64,000 nucleotides of DNA, taken from contig NCJG01000005.1 in NCBI GenBank assembly GCA_002282385.1, positions 1 to 64,000 of the forward strand, given 5' to 3'. Both the position numbers and the translations under genes were made by a program. How positions within the stretch are numbered: the stretch's first letter is position 1; each line of letters begins with the position of its first letter. The notes under the pieces are model-generated. The model did no database searches. It saw nothing but the letters and a program-made list of their open reading frames with translations, and was not told where the DNA came from. Source of the stretch: Sphingomonadales bacterium 39-57-19 (GTDB lineage: Bacteria > Pseudomonadota > Alphaproteobacteria > Sphingomonadales > Sphingomonadaceae). Positions 7,185 through 14,925 of the stretch are shown in pieces.

Positions 7185-8846
7185 ATGGCATTTGCAACTA
7201 CCCCGACCATCGCCCAACCCAAACGCGTGGCGCTTTATCTCCGGGTAAGCACCGGACGCCAAGCAGAAGGTGATGTCTCAATCCCGTCGCAGCGCGATGT
7301 CACGCGGCGGTTTTGCGAAGGCCAAGGCTGGGAACTCACCTGTGAGTTTGTGGAGCCTGGCGCCTCTGCCACCGATGACCGCCGTCCAGTGTTCAGACGC
7401 ATGCTAGAGGAAGCATCGCGCCCTGATCGCAGGTTCGATGTGATCTGTGTGCACGCCTTCTCGCGCTTCTACCGCAATGGTGCGGAGATGGAGCTCACCA
7501 TTCGTAAGCTGCGCAAGCAGGGCGTCGAGGTCATCTCGATGAGCCAGCCTACCGGCGATGATCCAAGCCAGCAGCTGATGCGACAGATCATTGGCATCTT
7601 TGATGAATACACCTCCCGCGAGAACGGCAAAAATGTAAGCCGCTCGATGCGCGAGTCGGCCAAGCAGGGTTTTTGGAACGGTGCCACAGCGCCGCTCGGC
7701 TATTGCATTGTCGAGGCTGAAAAGCGCGGATCAAAGATCAAGAAGAAGCTCGCGGTTGACCCTGTGGAGGCAGAGCTAGTGCGCCTGATCTTTACCCTTT
7801 ATGCGTTTGGTATCGATGGCGCACCTCCGCTTGGGGTTAAGGACACCACCAAGTGGCTCAATGCAAGAGGCTATCGCACCCGCAAAGGTGCAGCTTTCGG
7901 CGTAGGCCCCATCCATAATATCCTTACCAACCGGACGTACGCGCTAGGCATTTGCCGCTACGGCGTTCGCAATGGTCGGACCCAAGAATTCAATGATCCC
8001 GAGAGCGTCGTTGAGATCCCCGTGCCCACTATCGTTCCCTTACCGCTGTTCGAGGCGGTACAGGCCAAGCTTACCCGCAACAACCCCAAGGTTACAGCAC
8101 CCCGCGTAGTGAACGGCCCAATCCTACTCACTGGCCTTGCTGTGTGCGCTACCTGTGGGTCATGGATGACCCGCACCGGCACACGTCGCCGTAATCGCTC
8201 ATACCGCTATTACACCTGCGGAGGCTGTCACCAAAAGGGCCCGTCGGTCTGCATTGGGCGGCATATCCCGCTGGCCAAGCTTGATGACCTCATCCTCTCC
8301 AACGTCAAGGAACAACTCCTCGTTCCCGCACGCCTTGAGGATATCCTGTGCAAGCTTGTGGAACGGCGTACCTTGCGCCAAACTGAGGTTGCCGAGCGGC
8401 GCTGTGCCCTTGAAGCGCAGCGCGACAAAGCGAAGGATAAGCTAGCCCGGCTTTACCGAGCCATCGAAGATGGCGTGGTGGAACTTGATGCAGACCTCAA
8501 GGACCGAATCCAAGCCATCAAGCAAGAGCGGGGTCTGGCCGAAATAGCAATCGAGAGAATCACCGATACGGCAGCGAGCCAAACCCAGATCACCCCTGCA
8601 CGTCTGGCGGCGTTCTCAGCCCTCGTGCGCGACAAGCTCGACACAGGTGATATCCACGCCCGCAAAGCTTACCTACGCGCCGTGGTATCTCGCATCGAGG
8701 TGGGTGATAAAACCATCCGCATTATCGGAGAAAAGTCCAACCTGGAGAAGGCTGTCAGTACCACACTAAGCGGGAACATCCCTGTTAGTGGTTTGGTACG
8801 TAAATGGTGCACCCAACTGGATTCGAACCAGTGGCCCCCAGATTAG
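7185..8846 (+). CDS. Large serine recombinase/integrase (553 aa) whose stop lies inside tRNA-Arg
   Basis: An N-terminal resolvase domain carries the nucleophile Ser22 in LYLRVSTGRQ and the HAFSRFYRN and DDPSQQLMRQIIGIFDEY segments. A recombinase domain follows at about 165-280, then a zinc ribbon (CATCG near 321-325, CGGC and a later Cys near 345-355), and a coiled coil near 390-440. This is the plan of phage- and element-type large serine integrases. The start has GAGAGG upstream. The last 13 or so codons are read from the antisense of the tRNA-Arg gene, and the TAG stop is within the tRNA anticodon arm, so the C-terminus is set by the integration event. It lies at the tRNA end of the island and is the best candidate for the enzyme that inserted it. 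Confidence 0.92.
   Translation: MAFATTPTIAQPKRVALYLRVSTGRQAEGDVSIPSQRDVTRRFCEGQGWELTCEFVEPGASATDDRRPVFRRMLEEASRPDRRFDVICVHAFSRFYRNGAEMELTIRKLRKQGVEVISMSQPTGDDPSQQLMRQIIGIFDEYTSRENGKNVSRSMRESAKQGFWNGATAPLGYCIVEAEKRGSKIKKKLAVDPVEAELVRLIFTLYAFGIDGAPPLGVKDTTKWLNARGYRTRKGAAFGVGPIHNILTNRTYALGICRYGVRNGRTQEFNDPESVVEIPVPTIVPLPLFEAVQAKLTRNNPKVTAPRVVNGPILLTGLAVCATCGSWMTRTGTRRRNRSYRYYTCGGCHQKGPSVCIGRHIPLAKLDDLILSNVKEQLLVPARLEDILCKLVERRTLRQTEVAERRCALEAQRDKAKDKLARLYRAIEDGVVELDADLKDRIQAIKQERGLAEIAIERITDTAASQTQITPARLAAFSALVRDKLDTGDIHARKAYLRAVVSRIEVGDKTIRIIGEKSNLEKAVSTTLSGNIPVSGLVRKWCTQLDSNQWPPD
8758..8799. repeat. 42-bp imperfect palindrome beside the tRNA 3' end
   Basis: Arms GTACCA (8758-8763) and TGGTAC (8794-8799), then CACTAA (8764-8769) and TTAGTG (8785-8790), then GGGA and TCCC around a 3-base centre form an interrupted dyad. 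It lies in the last codons of the serine integrase, ending five bases before the tRNA CCA end. It may be part of an attachment site, a recombinase binding site, or a structure that ends transcription coming out of the tRNA. No T-run follows on either strand, which argues against a simple intrinsic terminator. Confidence 0.6.
8805..8846. other. Probable attachment site (att) in the tRNA-Arg 3' half
   Basis: Elements that use tRNA genes carry a copy of the tRNA 3' end, usually from the anticodon or T arm to CCA, so crossover leaves the gene whole. Here the integrase frame reaches to 8846, inside this same segment. A second copy of the T arm and CCA end was not seen elsewhere in the window, so the partner site would lie left of position 1. 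The exact core is not defined. Confidence 0.45.
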
Positions 8847-8881
8847 GAATCTGATGCTCTATCCTGCTGAGCTATGGGTGC
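8805..8881 (-). tRNA. tRNA-Arg, anticodon CCT
   Basis: The minus strand folds as a complete 77-base tRNA with encoded CCA. The acceptor GCACCCA pairs with TGGGTGC, the D arm is GCTC/GAGC, the anticodon stem TCAGA/TCTGG holds loop TTCCTAA, and the T arm ACTGG/CCAGT holds TTCGAAT. Anticodon CCT reads AGG arginine codons. It lies 35 bp downstream of the DUF1178 gene on the same strand and may share its transcript. The gene is intact although the integrase frame overlaps it on the other strand, as expected when an element rebuilds the tRNA 3' end. Confidence 0.97.
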
Positions 8882-8916
8882 TGCGTCCCAAGCCATAGCT
8901 GCACGCTATCGGGTGG

Positions 8917-9405
8917 TCAATTTTTAGCAGAAGGCGGCACGACTGGAAAAAGCAGCGGGGCAACTTGCACGCCTTCCTCCATCAATGCCTTGGCTTCGTC
9001 GGCGCTTGTTTCGCCATGGATGATGCGATCTGCTTCTTCACCATAATGGATCGCGCGGGCGGTTTCGGCAAACTGGCCGCCGACCCATTGCGATTGTTTC
9101 AGCATCTCGGTTTGCGCAACCGCAAGCTTTTGAACGAACTCCACAACTGCAGGGGGCAGCGCGTCGGTTTTGGCAGGCGCAGCTGCGGCGGTTGGCGCGG
9201 CTACATCGGCGATAGGAACAGGCACGCTGCGTTGATTGCCCTTTTTGGGCACATGCGGCACGGACAGCGCCTTTTGCACGGTGATGTCATCACATACGGG
9301 ACAGGCCAGCAACCCCGACGATTGCTGCTTGGAATAATCTTCGGATGATGCAAACCAGCCTTCGAAACGATGTCCGTTGCTGCAATTCAGGTCAAACGCG
9401 ATCAT
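8917..9405 (-). CDS. DUF1178 family protein
   Basis: The 162-residue protein opens with IAFDLNCSNGHRFEGWF and has two further metal-type cysteines in ACPVCD near residues 34-38, the pattern of the DUF1178 family, small putative zinc-binding proteins of alpha- and betaproteobacteria with no established role. The middle is an Ala/Pro-rich linker, followed by a helical C-terminal part containing a GEEADRIIHGE-like segment typical of the family. It shares one base with the grxC stop (TAATG), so it is cotranscribed with grxC. tRNA-Arg follows 35 bp downstream. Confidence 0.85.
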   Translation of the reverse strand: MIAFDLNCSNGHRFEGWFASSEDYSKQQSSGLLACPVCDDITVQKALSVPHVPKKGNQRSVPVPIADVAAPTAAAAPAKTDALPPAVVEFVQKLAVAQTEMLKQSQWVGGQFAETARAIHYGEEADRIIHGETSADEAKALMEEGVQVAPLLFPVVPPSAKN

Positions 9406-9674
9406 TATGCCCCGCGCGGCCCTAGCAACGCGTCGAGCTTCCCTTGATTTTCCAATGCGCGCAAATCATCAGAGCCACCTATTGGCGTATCATTGATCAG
9501 GATTTGCGGTACGGTCCGCGCACCGGGCACACGCGCCAGCATTTCGTCACGCTTTGCGCCACCCATGGTGATGTCATATTCGGTATATTGGACGCCCTTG
9601 CTGTCGAGCAATTGCTTGGCACGGACGCAATAAGGGCATGCGAATTTGGTGTAGATTTCAACATTTGCGGTCAT
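9405..9674 (-). CDS. grxC: Glutaredoxin 3
   Basis: The 89-residue protein begins with a beta strand leading to the dithiol active site CPYC at residues 13-16, followed by the cis-Pro segment TVPQILI and the GGSDDL glutathione-binding motif. Glutaredoxin reduces protein disulfides and glutathione mixed disulfides in the cytosol. A longer frame reaches back to 9713, but the extra 13 residues are not part of the fold, so the ATG at 9672-9674 is preferred. It forms a small operon with DUF1178 and lies just downstream of comF. Confidence 0.93.
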   Translation of the reverse strand: MTANVEIYTKFACPYCVRAKQLLDSKGVQYTEYDITMGGAKRDEMLARVPGARTVPQILINDTPIGGSDDLRALENQGKLDALLGPRGA

Positions 9675-9722
9675 AAAACTGAAATGGTGTCCAGCCGCCA
9701 TCAAGTCAAGCATCGAGCGCAG

Positions 9723-10469
9723 TTACTTTTGCTCCGCGCTTTCTCCGCGCAGAGCACGTGCCCAGCAGAAAAGCTGAATCCACGACGCACCGCTTCGTTG
9801 CAAAACCGATATGCAGCCATCGCTCGTCGCACCGGTGGTCAGGACATCGTCGATCAGAATGATGCGACTGCCCTCTAATCGGCCCTGCCATTTGGGATGC
9901 ACGGAAAATGCCTGCCCAACGGCCTTTCGGCGGCCGTTGGCATTTAGGCCACGCATGCTCGGCGTGCGTTTGTGGCGGACGAGTATGTCAGGCGCGAAAG
10001 CGATACCGGTTTGCGCAGAGAGCGCGCGGCCAATCAATGCAGACTGATTGAAGCTGCGCGACCACATGCGCGTCCAATGCAAGGGAACAGGAGTAATGAT
10101 GATATTGTCTCGATCCTCGGGCAAATGGCGAACCAGCTGCTGCGCAATCACGCGGGCCAATCCGATCTTTCCGCTATATTTTAACCGGAGTGCGACTTTT
10201 GCAGACAGGTCGTCATATTTCACCGCAGCGCGAATGCCGTCATGCTTTGGCGGTTTGGCCAGACATGCCGCGCAATAGCTATCCGCCCCTCGGTCATATT
10301 CAAATGGCGTTGCGCATCCATGGCACCATGGTGGGGCAAGAAATTGCAACTGTTGCCAGCAATCAACGCAAAATGGACCGCCAGCGGGCGTTATCGTGCC
10401 GCAGCATGGGCAGCGTTCGGGCAGCGCCCAATTGAGCGCTGCACGGAAAATGTGGCGGGTGATGGCCAT
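9723..10469 (-). CDS. ComF family protein (phosphoribosyltransferase-like)
   Basis: This 248-residue protein has an N-terminal zinc-ribbon region with CPCC, CVDC, CHGC and CAAC pairs, then a type I phosphoribosyltransferase domain ending in the PRPP-binding loop IILIDDVLTTGAT near residue 205. ComF proteins are linked to DNA uptake in competent bacteria; in many alphaproteobacteria their function is untested. A longer frame starts at 10583, but it would run through the start of the divergent methyltransferase gene; the ATG at 10467-10469 leaves a 41-bp divergent promoter gap. Confidence 0.9.
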   Translation of the reverse strand: MAITRHIFRAALNWALPERCPCCGTITPAGGPFCVDCWQQLQFLAPPWCHGCATPFEYDRGADSYCAACLAKPPKHDGIRAAVKYDDLSAKVALRLKYSGKIGLARVIAQQLVRHLPEDRDNIIITPVPLHWTRMWSRSFNQSALIGRALSAQTGIAFAPDILVRHKRTPSMRGLNANGRRKAVGQAFSVHPKWQGRLEGSRIILIDDVLTTGATSDGCISVLQRSGASWIQLFCWARALRGESAEQK

Positions 10470-10510
10470 GAAGACTTGTCGGATAAAGCCAGTGTCTGCA
10501 CAAGGCCGAA

Positions 10511-11371
10511 ATGACCAGCGAGACCAACCCGCCTGAAATATTTGATCGCCAGCGCCGCCGCGCGCTGCGTGAACGTGCATCACGGCGTCAGGGCGATCAA
10601 TTTCTGTGGACCCATATTGCGCAGGACCTTGGCGAACGCCTGACCTTTGTGACGCGCGCGTTCGAACATGCGTTGATCATTGGACCGATTGCAGACTGGC
10701 AAAAGGACATACTGCCTGCAAACATGCGTTGCACGCATATGCCGTTGATATCGTGGGGCGGCGCTGACAACACTCAAAACGGATGTGAAGAGGACCGCCT
10801 GCCCTTTGCGCCTGCATCGTTCGATCTGGTTATCTCGGCTGGCACGTTGGACAGCGTCAACGATCTGCCCGGCGCGCTTATCCAAATCCGGCGGATACTC
10901 AAACCGGATGGATTGTTTCTGGGCCATATGTTTGGTGCAGGAACGCTGGCCACATTGAAATCGATGTTTCTGGAATCCGACGCCGATCAAGTTCGGCCAC
11001 ATATGCACCCGCAAATCGACTTGCGCAGCGCGGCCGATTTGATCGTGCGCGCCGGGTTTGCCTTGCCCGTTGCCGATCAGGATATGACGGAGGTCCGGTA
11101 TAGCGACTGGCGCGGCATAGTGTCCGATGTGCGCGACGCCGGGATAGGCAATGCCTTGGCCGGACCGCGCGCATATCTTGGCAAGAACGTCATCAATCGG
11201 CTGGACCGGATTTTTGCCGCACGCGCAGACGCCAATGGTAAAGTGCCGGAATATTTCACGCATCTGTTCCTGAGCGGTTGGGCGCCGTCTGAAAACCAAC
11301 CCCGTCCAGCCAAAAGGGGAAGCGCGCAAGTTTCGCTTGCCGATATCTTGTCCAAAAATCCCGAAGACTAA
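10511..11371 (+). CDS. SAM-dependent methyltransferase domain protein, NDUFAF5/BioC-like
   Basis: The 286-residue protein starts with IFDRQRRRALRERASRR, typical of bacterial relatives of human NDUFAF5, a complex I assembly factor. A Rossmann methyltransferase core follows; the region around FDLVISAGTLDSVNDLPGAL corresponds to the fourth strand and helix, and RILKPDGLFLG to the fifth strand of class I methyltransferases. The glycine-rich first SAM loop is weak, as in this family. NDUFAF5 hydroxylates an arginine of a complex I subunit; whether this protein does so is not known. It converges on mutT with a 4-base overlap. Confidence 0.8.
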   Translation: MTSETNPPEIFDRQRRRALRERASRRQGDQFLWTHIAQDLGERLTFVTRAFEHALIIGPIADWQKDILPANMRCTHMPLISWGGADNTQNGCEEDRLPFAPASFDLVISAGTLDSVNDLPGALIQIRRILKPDGLFLGHMFGAGTLATLKSMFLESDADQVRPHMHPQIDLRSAADLIVRAGFALPVADQDMTEVRYSDWRGIVSDVRDAGIGNALAGPRAYLGKNVINRLDRIFAARADANGKVPEYFTHLFLSGWAPSENQPRPAKRGSAQVSLADILSKNPED

Positions 11372-11775
11372 ATGCGGTTGAGCCGTTCAACGAGCGGGTA
11401 ATCAGCGGGCGGCATTGGCAGCGCAGCCATGTCGTTTGGATGCACCCATGCAATTTCAGACGCAAAATGCGGCGTGGGCGTGCCTTCCCACGTCACGCAC
11501 CTGTACAATAACAGCAGCAAATGTCGGTCGCCCAATGGCTCGCTTGCAAAGGTTTCGGGTATAAGGTCTTGGGGGTTTACGGAGATCCCAAGCTCTTCAA
11601 ACAGCTCCCGCGCAAGCGCAGCTTCGGGCGTTTCACCCGCTTCGACCTTGCCACCCGGGAACTCCCACAACCCACCCATAGAGGCATGGTCCGGACGCTT
11701 TTGCAGCAGAATTGCACCACTCTCGTTGGTTAATGCCGCCGCAACTACGAACAATGTTTTTGGATTTTTTTCCAT
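11368..11775 (-). CDS. mutT: NUDIX hydrolase, MutT-like 8-oxo-dGTP diphosphatase
   Basis: The 135-residue protein contains a perfect Nudix box at residues 42-64: Gly42, Glu48, then RELFEELGI. The flanking LLQKRP and GGLWEFPGGK are typical of MutT, which clears oxidised dGTP from the nucleotide pool and prevents A:T to C:G transversions. The frame extends upstream to 11835, but the ATG at 11773-11775 gives the usual MutT N-terminus. It is convergent with the methyltransferase gene and divergent from the first Flp pilin gene. Confidence 0.9.
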   Translation of the reverse strand: MEKNPKTLFVVAAALTNESGAILLQKRPDHASMGGLWEFPGGKVEAGETPEAALARELFEELGISVNPQDLIPETFASEPLGDRHLLLLLYRCVTWEGTPTPHFASEIAWVHPNDMAALPMPPADYPLVERLNRI

Positions 11776-11861
11776 AGTCTCATCATGTTGCAAGCATTTA
11801 TTAACGCTTGTGTGGGATTTTCCGGATGCCCGCAACCAAGGATCGAAGGGGGACCAATAAA

Positions 11862-12032
11862 ATGTTGGAACTCATTCGACGCATTCAAAAATGCGACCAA
11901 GGGGCGACGGCAGTGGAATATGGTTTGATCGTGACGTTGATCATTATCGCAATGATTCCTTCTCTCGGGAACGTTGCAAACGGAATACAGGATGTTTTGA
12001 ATAAAGTGTCCAACGAATTATCGACGTCTTAG
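11862..12032 (+). CDS. Flp/Fap-type pilin, 56 residues
   Basis: A short basic leader ends in the prepilin cleavage motif of Flp pilins, CDQG then ATAVEYGLI, followed by a hydrophobic helix of about 20 residues. TadV/FppA-type peptidase would cut after the Gly. Flp pilins build thin adhesive Tad pili. A GAAGGGGGA ribosome site lies 9 bases upstream of the ATG at 11862. A second, related pilin gene follows 110 bp later, but no other tad gene is in the window. Confidence 0.9.
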   Translation: MLELIRRIQKCDQGATAVEYGLIVTLIIIAMIPSLGNVANGIQDVLNKVSNELSTS

Positions 12033-12142
12033 ATTTAATGTACACATTAACGAATTAGTAAACATTGATGATTTATCACACTGATGACGGTTAATATTTA
12101 CAAAACCGCCCGGGTGAATAAAAGAATAACAGGAGAATAAAG

Positions 12143-12310
12143 ATGAAATTTATCAAAAAAATCTTCAAGAATGAAAACGGCGCGACTGCAATTGAATATG
12201 GCTTGATCGCGGCTTTGATTGCCGTGGCTTCAATGGCTGCAATCAATACAATCGGGCAGGACATCAACACCGCATTTACCAAGGTAGCCACCCAGTTGCC
12301 GAATACGTAA
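12143..12310 (+). CDS. Second Flp/Fap-type pilin, 55 residues
   Basis: The ATG at 12143 has AGGAG 7 bases upstream. The leader of lysines, the ENG cleavage site followed by ATAIEYGLIAALIAV, and the hydrophobic helix match Flp pilins even more closely than its upstream neighbour. The two pilins share the motif but differ through the C-terminal half. A strong hairpin terminator follows, so the pair forms a unit. Assembly genes (tadA, rcpA, cpaB) would have to be elsewhere in the genome. Confidence 0.92.
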   Translation: MKFIKKIFKNENGATAIEYGLIAALIAVASMAAINTIGQDINTAFTKVATQLPNT

Positions 12311-12346
12311 GTTAAAGCTAGCTTTCAGGCGCCGAGCCCGAACAAC

Positions 12347-12386
12347 TAAAAAAGGGTGGGGACTTCGCGGTTCCCGCCCTTTTTAT
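12347..12386 (+). terminator. Bidirectional rho-independent terminator
   Basis: The arms AAAAAGGGTGGGGA and TTCCCGCCCTTTTT pair around an 8-9-base loop, with a T-run after the stem. It ends the pilin unit and, read the other way, the M48 protease gene, whose stop codon begins at 12387. Confidence 0.85.
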
Positions 12387-13880
12387 TTAATATGTGACAA
12401 TCTTCACCTTCTGCCCCGGACGCAACGCTGCGTTGAAGGTCAGCCCATTCAGCGCAAGAAACCGTTCGGTCTGCAGCGAGGGGTACGCCATGCGCGTTGC
12501 CAGCGACACCACAGTGTCTGTGCGCCCCACCGTCACCACGCGTAATGTGCGCGGCTTCACTTCTGCGGCTTGCGCATTGTTCAACCGCGACATGCTTTCA
12601 AACATGCCGTCAAACGGGCGCGCATTGGCGGCGGTAATGGTCACAAAATGAAATGCGGTTCCGGGGGACCATTCATAGGCATAGACAGACACGGCGCGCT
12701 GCCCCTGCTGCGTATTGACGACGCTGCGGGCGTAAAATGCCGGGATGCCGTTCACCGTTGTCCTGCGGATATCGCGGACTGGAATGGTCATGTTTTTGCC
12801 GGCAACAGATTTAAACGCATTGCTGACATACGCATCACGATTGCCGTCGAACGCCGCTGCGGTGAACATCGCCTTTCCCGCATTGCCGTTTATGGAGACG
12901 GCTTCATTTCCATTTTGCATGCCAAAACCGGTTGGCGCGGTGAACCGCATTTTTAATTGCGGATGGATGAATGCCTGCCCCTCAATGACGCCCTGCTCCG
13001 GATCGTCACCATAGAGCATGCCGTCAATGGCGGCGAAGTGCGCATCGGCGTTGCGTACATTGCTGGCCGGATAGGATTTTGACCGCGTGGCCGCACGGAC
13101 AACACGCCGCGCGGGATCGGGGTGCGTACTGGCCCATTCGGGCACCGCATTGTCACCAAGGCCAGCGACCCGTGAATCAAGGCTCGTCTGCAATGCCAGC
13201 GCGTTCAGCATCGATGATAATGCGCTTGGGTCATAGCCGGCCTTACTCAGATAGCGGATGCCGAAGTCATCAGCCTCTTCTTCCTGTGTGCGCGAATATT
13301 TCAGACTGAAAACTTGTGCCAGCGGACCCGCATATTGCTTAAGCCCAGCGCCGACAGCGCCAAGCCATCCAGCGGAATCGCCAAGCACTGAACCCAAAAT
13401 CGTGCCGCCTATGCCCAATATGTTGGCAAATGTGGCGTTGCTTTGGCGCTTTTCGCTGTGGCGCGCGGCGGTGTGTCCGACTTCATGCCCCAATACGCCC
13501 GCCATCTCTGCCTCGCTATTGCACAGGGCAACCAGTTGGCGTGTGATGTAAACATAGCCGCCGGGAAGCGCGAAAGCGTTGTTCACGGACGAATTCAGCA
13601 AGGTGACGTTAAAATCATCCTGCGAATTGCCAAGGCCGGATTGCGCCGCAATGTTTTTGCCAACGCGCACAACATAGGCCGTCTGCGGGCTCTGCATCGG
13701 ACCGCCAAATTCTTTCAGAATTTCGGTATGATATTTCGCGCCCTCTGCCTTTTCCTGGGCGGTGAATGCGCGCGGCGCGGCGGGCTGCTTCGTTTTTGCA
13801 TCTGCCGGAAGACTGCCAAATATTGCCGTCAATCCAAGGATTGCAACGCCAGTAGCCAAAACAATTTTCGAATTGCGCAT
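12387..13880 (-). CDS. M48 family periplasmic metalloprotease with C-terminal LysM-like domain
   Basis: The first 28 residues form a signal peptide ending in PADA. The zinc site HEVGH is at residues 132-136, with the third ligand expected in QEEEADDFGIRYL near residue 195. The family includes BepA and LoiP, which degrade misfolded outer-membrane proteins in the periplasm. After a middle region of unknown fold, the last 45 residues (about 450-497) resemble a LysM repeat (TVGRTDTVVSLATRM, then LNGL), which would bind peptidoglycan. Monocistronic between the pilin terminator and a 100-bp gap before accA. Confidence 0.88.
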   Translation of the reverse strand: MRNSKIVLATGVAILGLTAIFGSLPADAKTKQPAAPRAFTAQEKAEGAKYHTEILKEFGGPMQSPQTAYVVRVGKNIAAQSGLGNSQDDFNVTLLNSSVNNAFALPGGYVYITRQLVALCNSEAEMAGVLGHEVGHTAARHSEKRQSNATFANILGIGGTILGSVLGDSAGWLGAVGAGLKQYAGPLAQVFSLKYSRTQEEEADDFGIRYLSKAGYDPSALSSMLNALALQTSLDSRVAGLGDNAVPEWASTHPDPARRVVRAATRSKSYPASNVRNADAHFAAIDGMLYGDDPEQGVIEGQAFIHPQLKMRFTAPTGFGMQNGNEAVSINGNAGKAMFTAAAFDGNRDAYVSNAFKSVAGKNMTIPVRDIRRTTVNGIPAFYARSVVNTQQGQRAVSVYAYEWSPGTAFHFVTITAANARPFDGMFESMSRLNNAQAAEVKPRTLRVVTVGRTDTVVSLATRMAYPSLQTERFLALNGLTFNAALRPGQKVKIVTY

Positions 13881-13980
13881 CCATGTCCTCCTAAAGTCAG
13901 GAAAACCTAATTTATCACATTATCTTGTGCACCGACGTAAATTCCTGTGTCGCTGCAAACCGTGCAACACCTAAATAGGC

Positions 13981-14925
13981 TTACGCACCCATCGCTAAGA
14001 ACTTTGCCCGGCGTTGCTGCAAAAGCTCTTTCGACGAAAAGGCAGAGAGCGCCGCAATTTCCTCATCAATCGCCTTCCCAAGCGATGCAGCCGCAAGCGC
14101 ATGGTCGCGATGCGCACCGCCTATGGGTTCCTTGACGATTCGGTCGATAATCCGAAGCGCTTTCAAATCATCGGCCGTCATCTTCATGGCCTGCGCAGCA
14201 TCCGCGGCCTTGTCGCCTGTCCGCCAAAGGATCGACGCGCATCCTTCGGGCGAAATGACGGAATATACGGCATATTCAAACATCAAGACGCGGTCCGCAG
14301 CCGCAAGCGCAACCGCGCCGCCCGAACCGCCCTCACCCACGATGCAGGCAATCATCGGCACGCCAAGCGCGAGGCATTTTTCTGTGGAGCGGGCGATGGC
14401 TTCGGCCTGACCGCGTTCTTCGGCCTGAATACCGGGGAACGCACCCGATGTATCGACGAGGCTAACCACCGGAATACCGAACCGGTCGGCCAGTTCCATC
14501 AGCCTTATGGCTTTGCGATAGCCTTCTGGCTTGCCCATACCGAAATTATGGCGAAGACGGCTTTGCGTATCGTCACCCTTTTCATGGCCAATGACCATGA
14601 CGCGCCGGCCGTTGAGTCGGGCGAGCCCGCCGATAATGGCCTGATCGTCGCCAAATGCGCGATCGCCGGCCAAAGGCATGAAATCTTCAAATGTCGACGC
14701 GATGAAATCTTTGAAATGCGGCCGTTCAGGATGGCGCGCGACCTGCGTTTTCTGCCACGCGGTCAGGTTTGCGTATGTGTCCTTAAGCTGCTTGTCCGCT
14801 TTGTCGCGCAGCTTGCCAATTTCGGCGCTGACATCGACGTCGCTTTCGCGCGCTGCATCCTGCAGTTCAATAATACGTGCTTCCAAAGCGGCGACAGGTT
14901 TTTCGAATTCAAGATATACCATCAT
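13981..14925 (-). CDS. accA: Acetyl-CoA carboxylase carboxyltransferase subunit alpha
   Basis: The 314-residue protein begins with the usual [11 protein letters not shown] helix and contains [20 protein letters not shown] and [15 protein letters not shown], all characteristic of AccA. With AccD it transfers carboxyl from biotin to acetyl-CoA, giving malonyl-CoA for fatty acid synthesis. Two ATG codons in tandem can start it (14925 or 14922). The first overlaps the xerD stop by 4 bases, so accA is coupled to xerD. Length is normal. Confidence 0.97.
   Translation of the reverse strand: MMVYLEFEKPVAALEARIIELQDAARESDVDVSAEIGKLRDKADKQLKDTYANLTAWQKTQVARHPERPHFKDFIASTFEDFMPLAGDRAFGDDQAIIGGLARLNGRRVMVIGHEKGDDTQSRLRHNFGMGKPEGYRKAIRLMELADRFGIPVVSLVDTSGAFPGIQAEERGQAEAIARSTEKCLALGVPMIACIVGEGGSGGAVALAAADRVLMFEYAVYSVISPEGCASILWRTGDKAADAAQAMKMTADDLKALRIIDRIVKEPIGGAHRDHALAAASLGKAIDEEIAALSAFSSKELLQQRRAKFLAMGA

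Larger units (their letters stand above)
1..8804. mobile_element. Right-hand part of a putative genomic island inserted at tRNA-Arg(CCT)
   Basis: This stretch carries an NRPS start, mbtH, a PPTase, an excisionase-like HTH protein, two tyrosine recombinases, two unknown ORFs and a serine integrase, and ends exactly at the 3' end of an intact tRNA-Arg gene. Recombinase genes packed against the 3' end of a tRNA gene are the usual signature of an integrated element. The region right of the tRNA is a run of housekeeping genes. The left boundary lies outside the window, so the size and the second attachment site cannot be seen. Which of the three recombinases made the insertion is an inference; the serine integrase is nearest. 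Confidence 0.6.
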
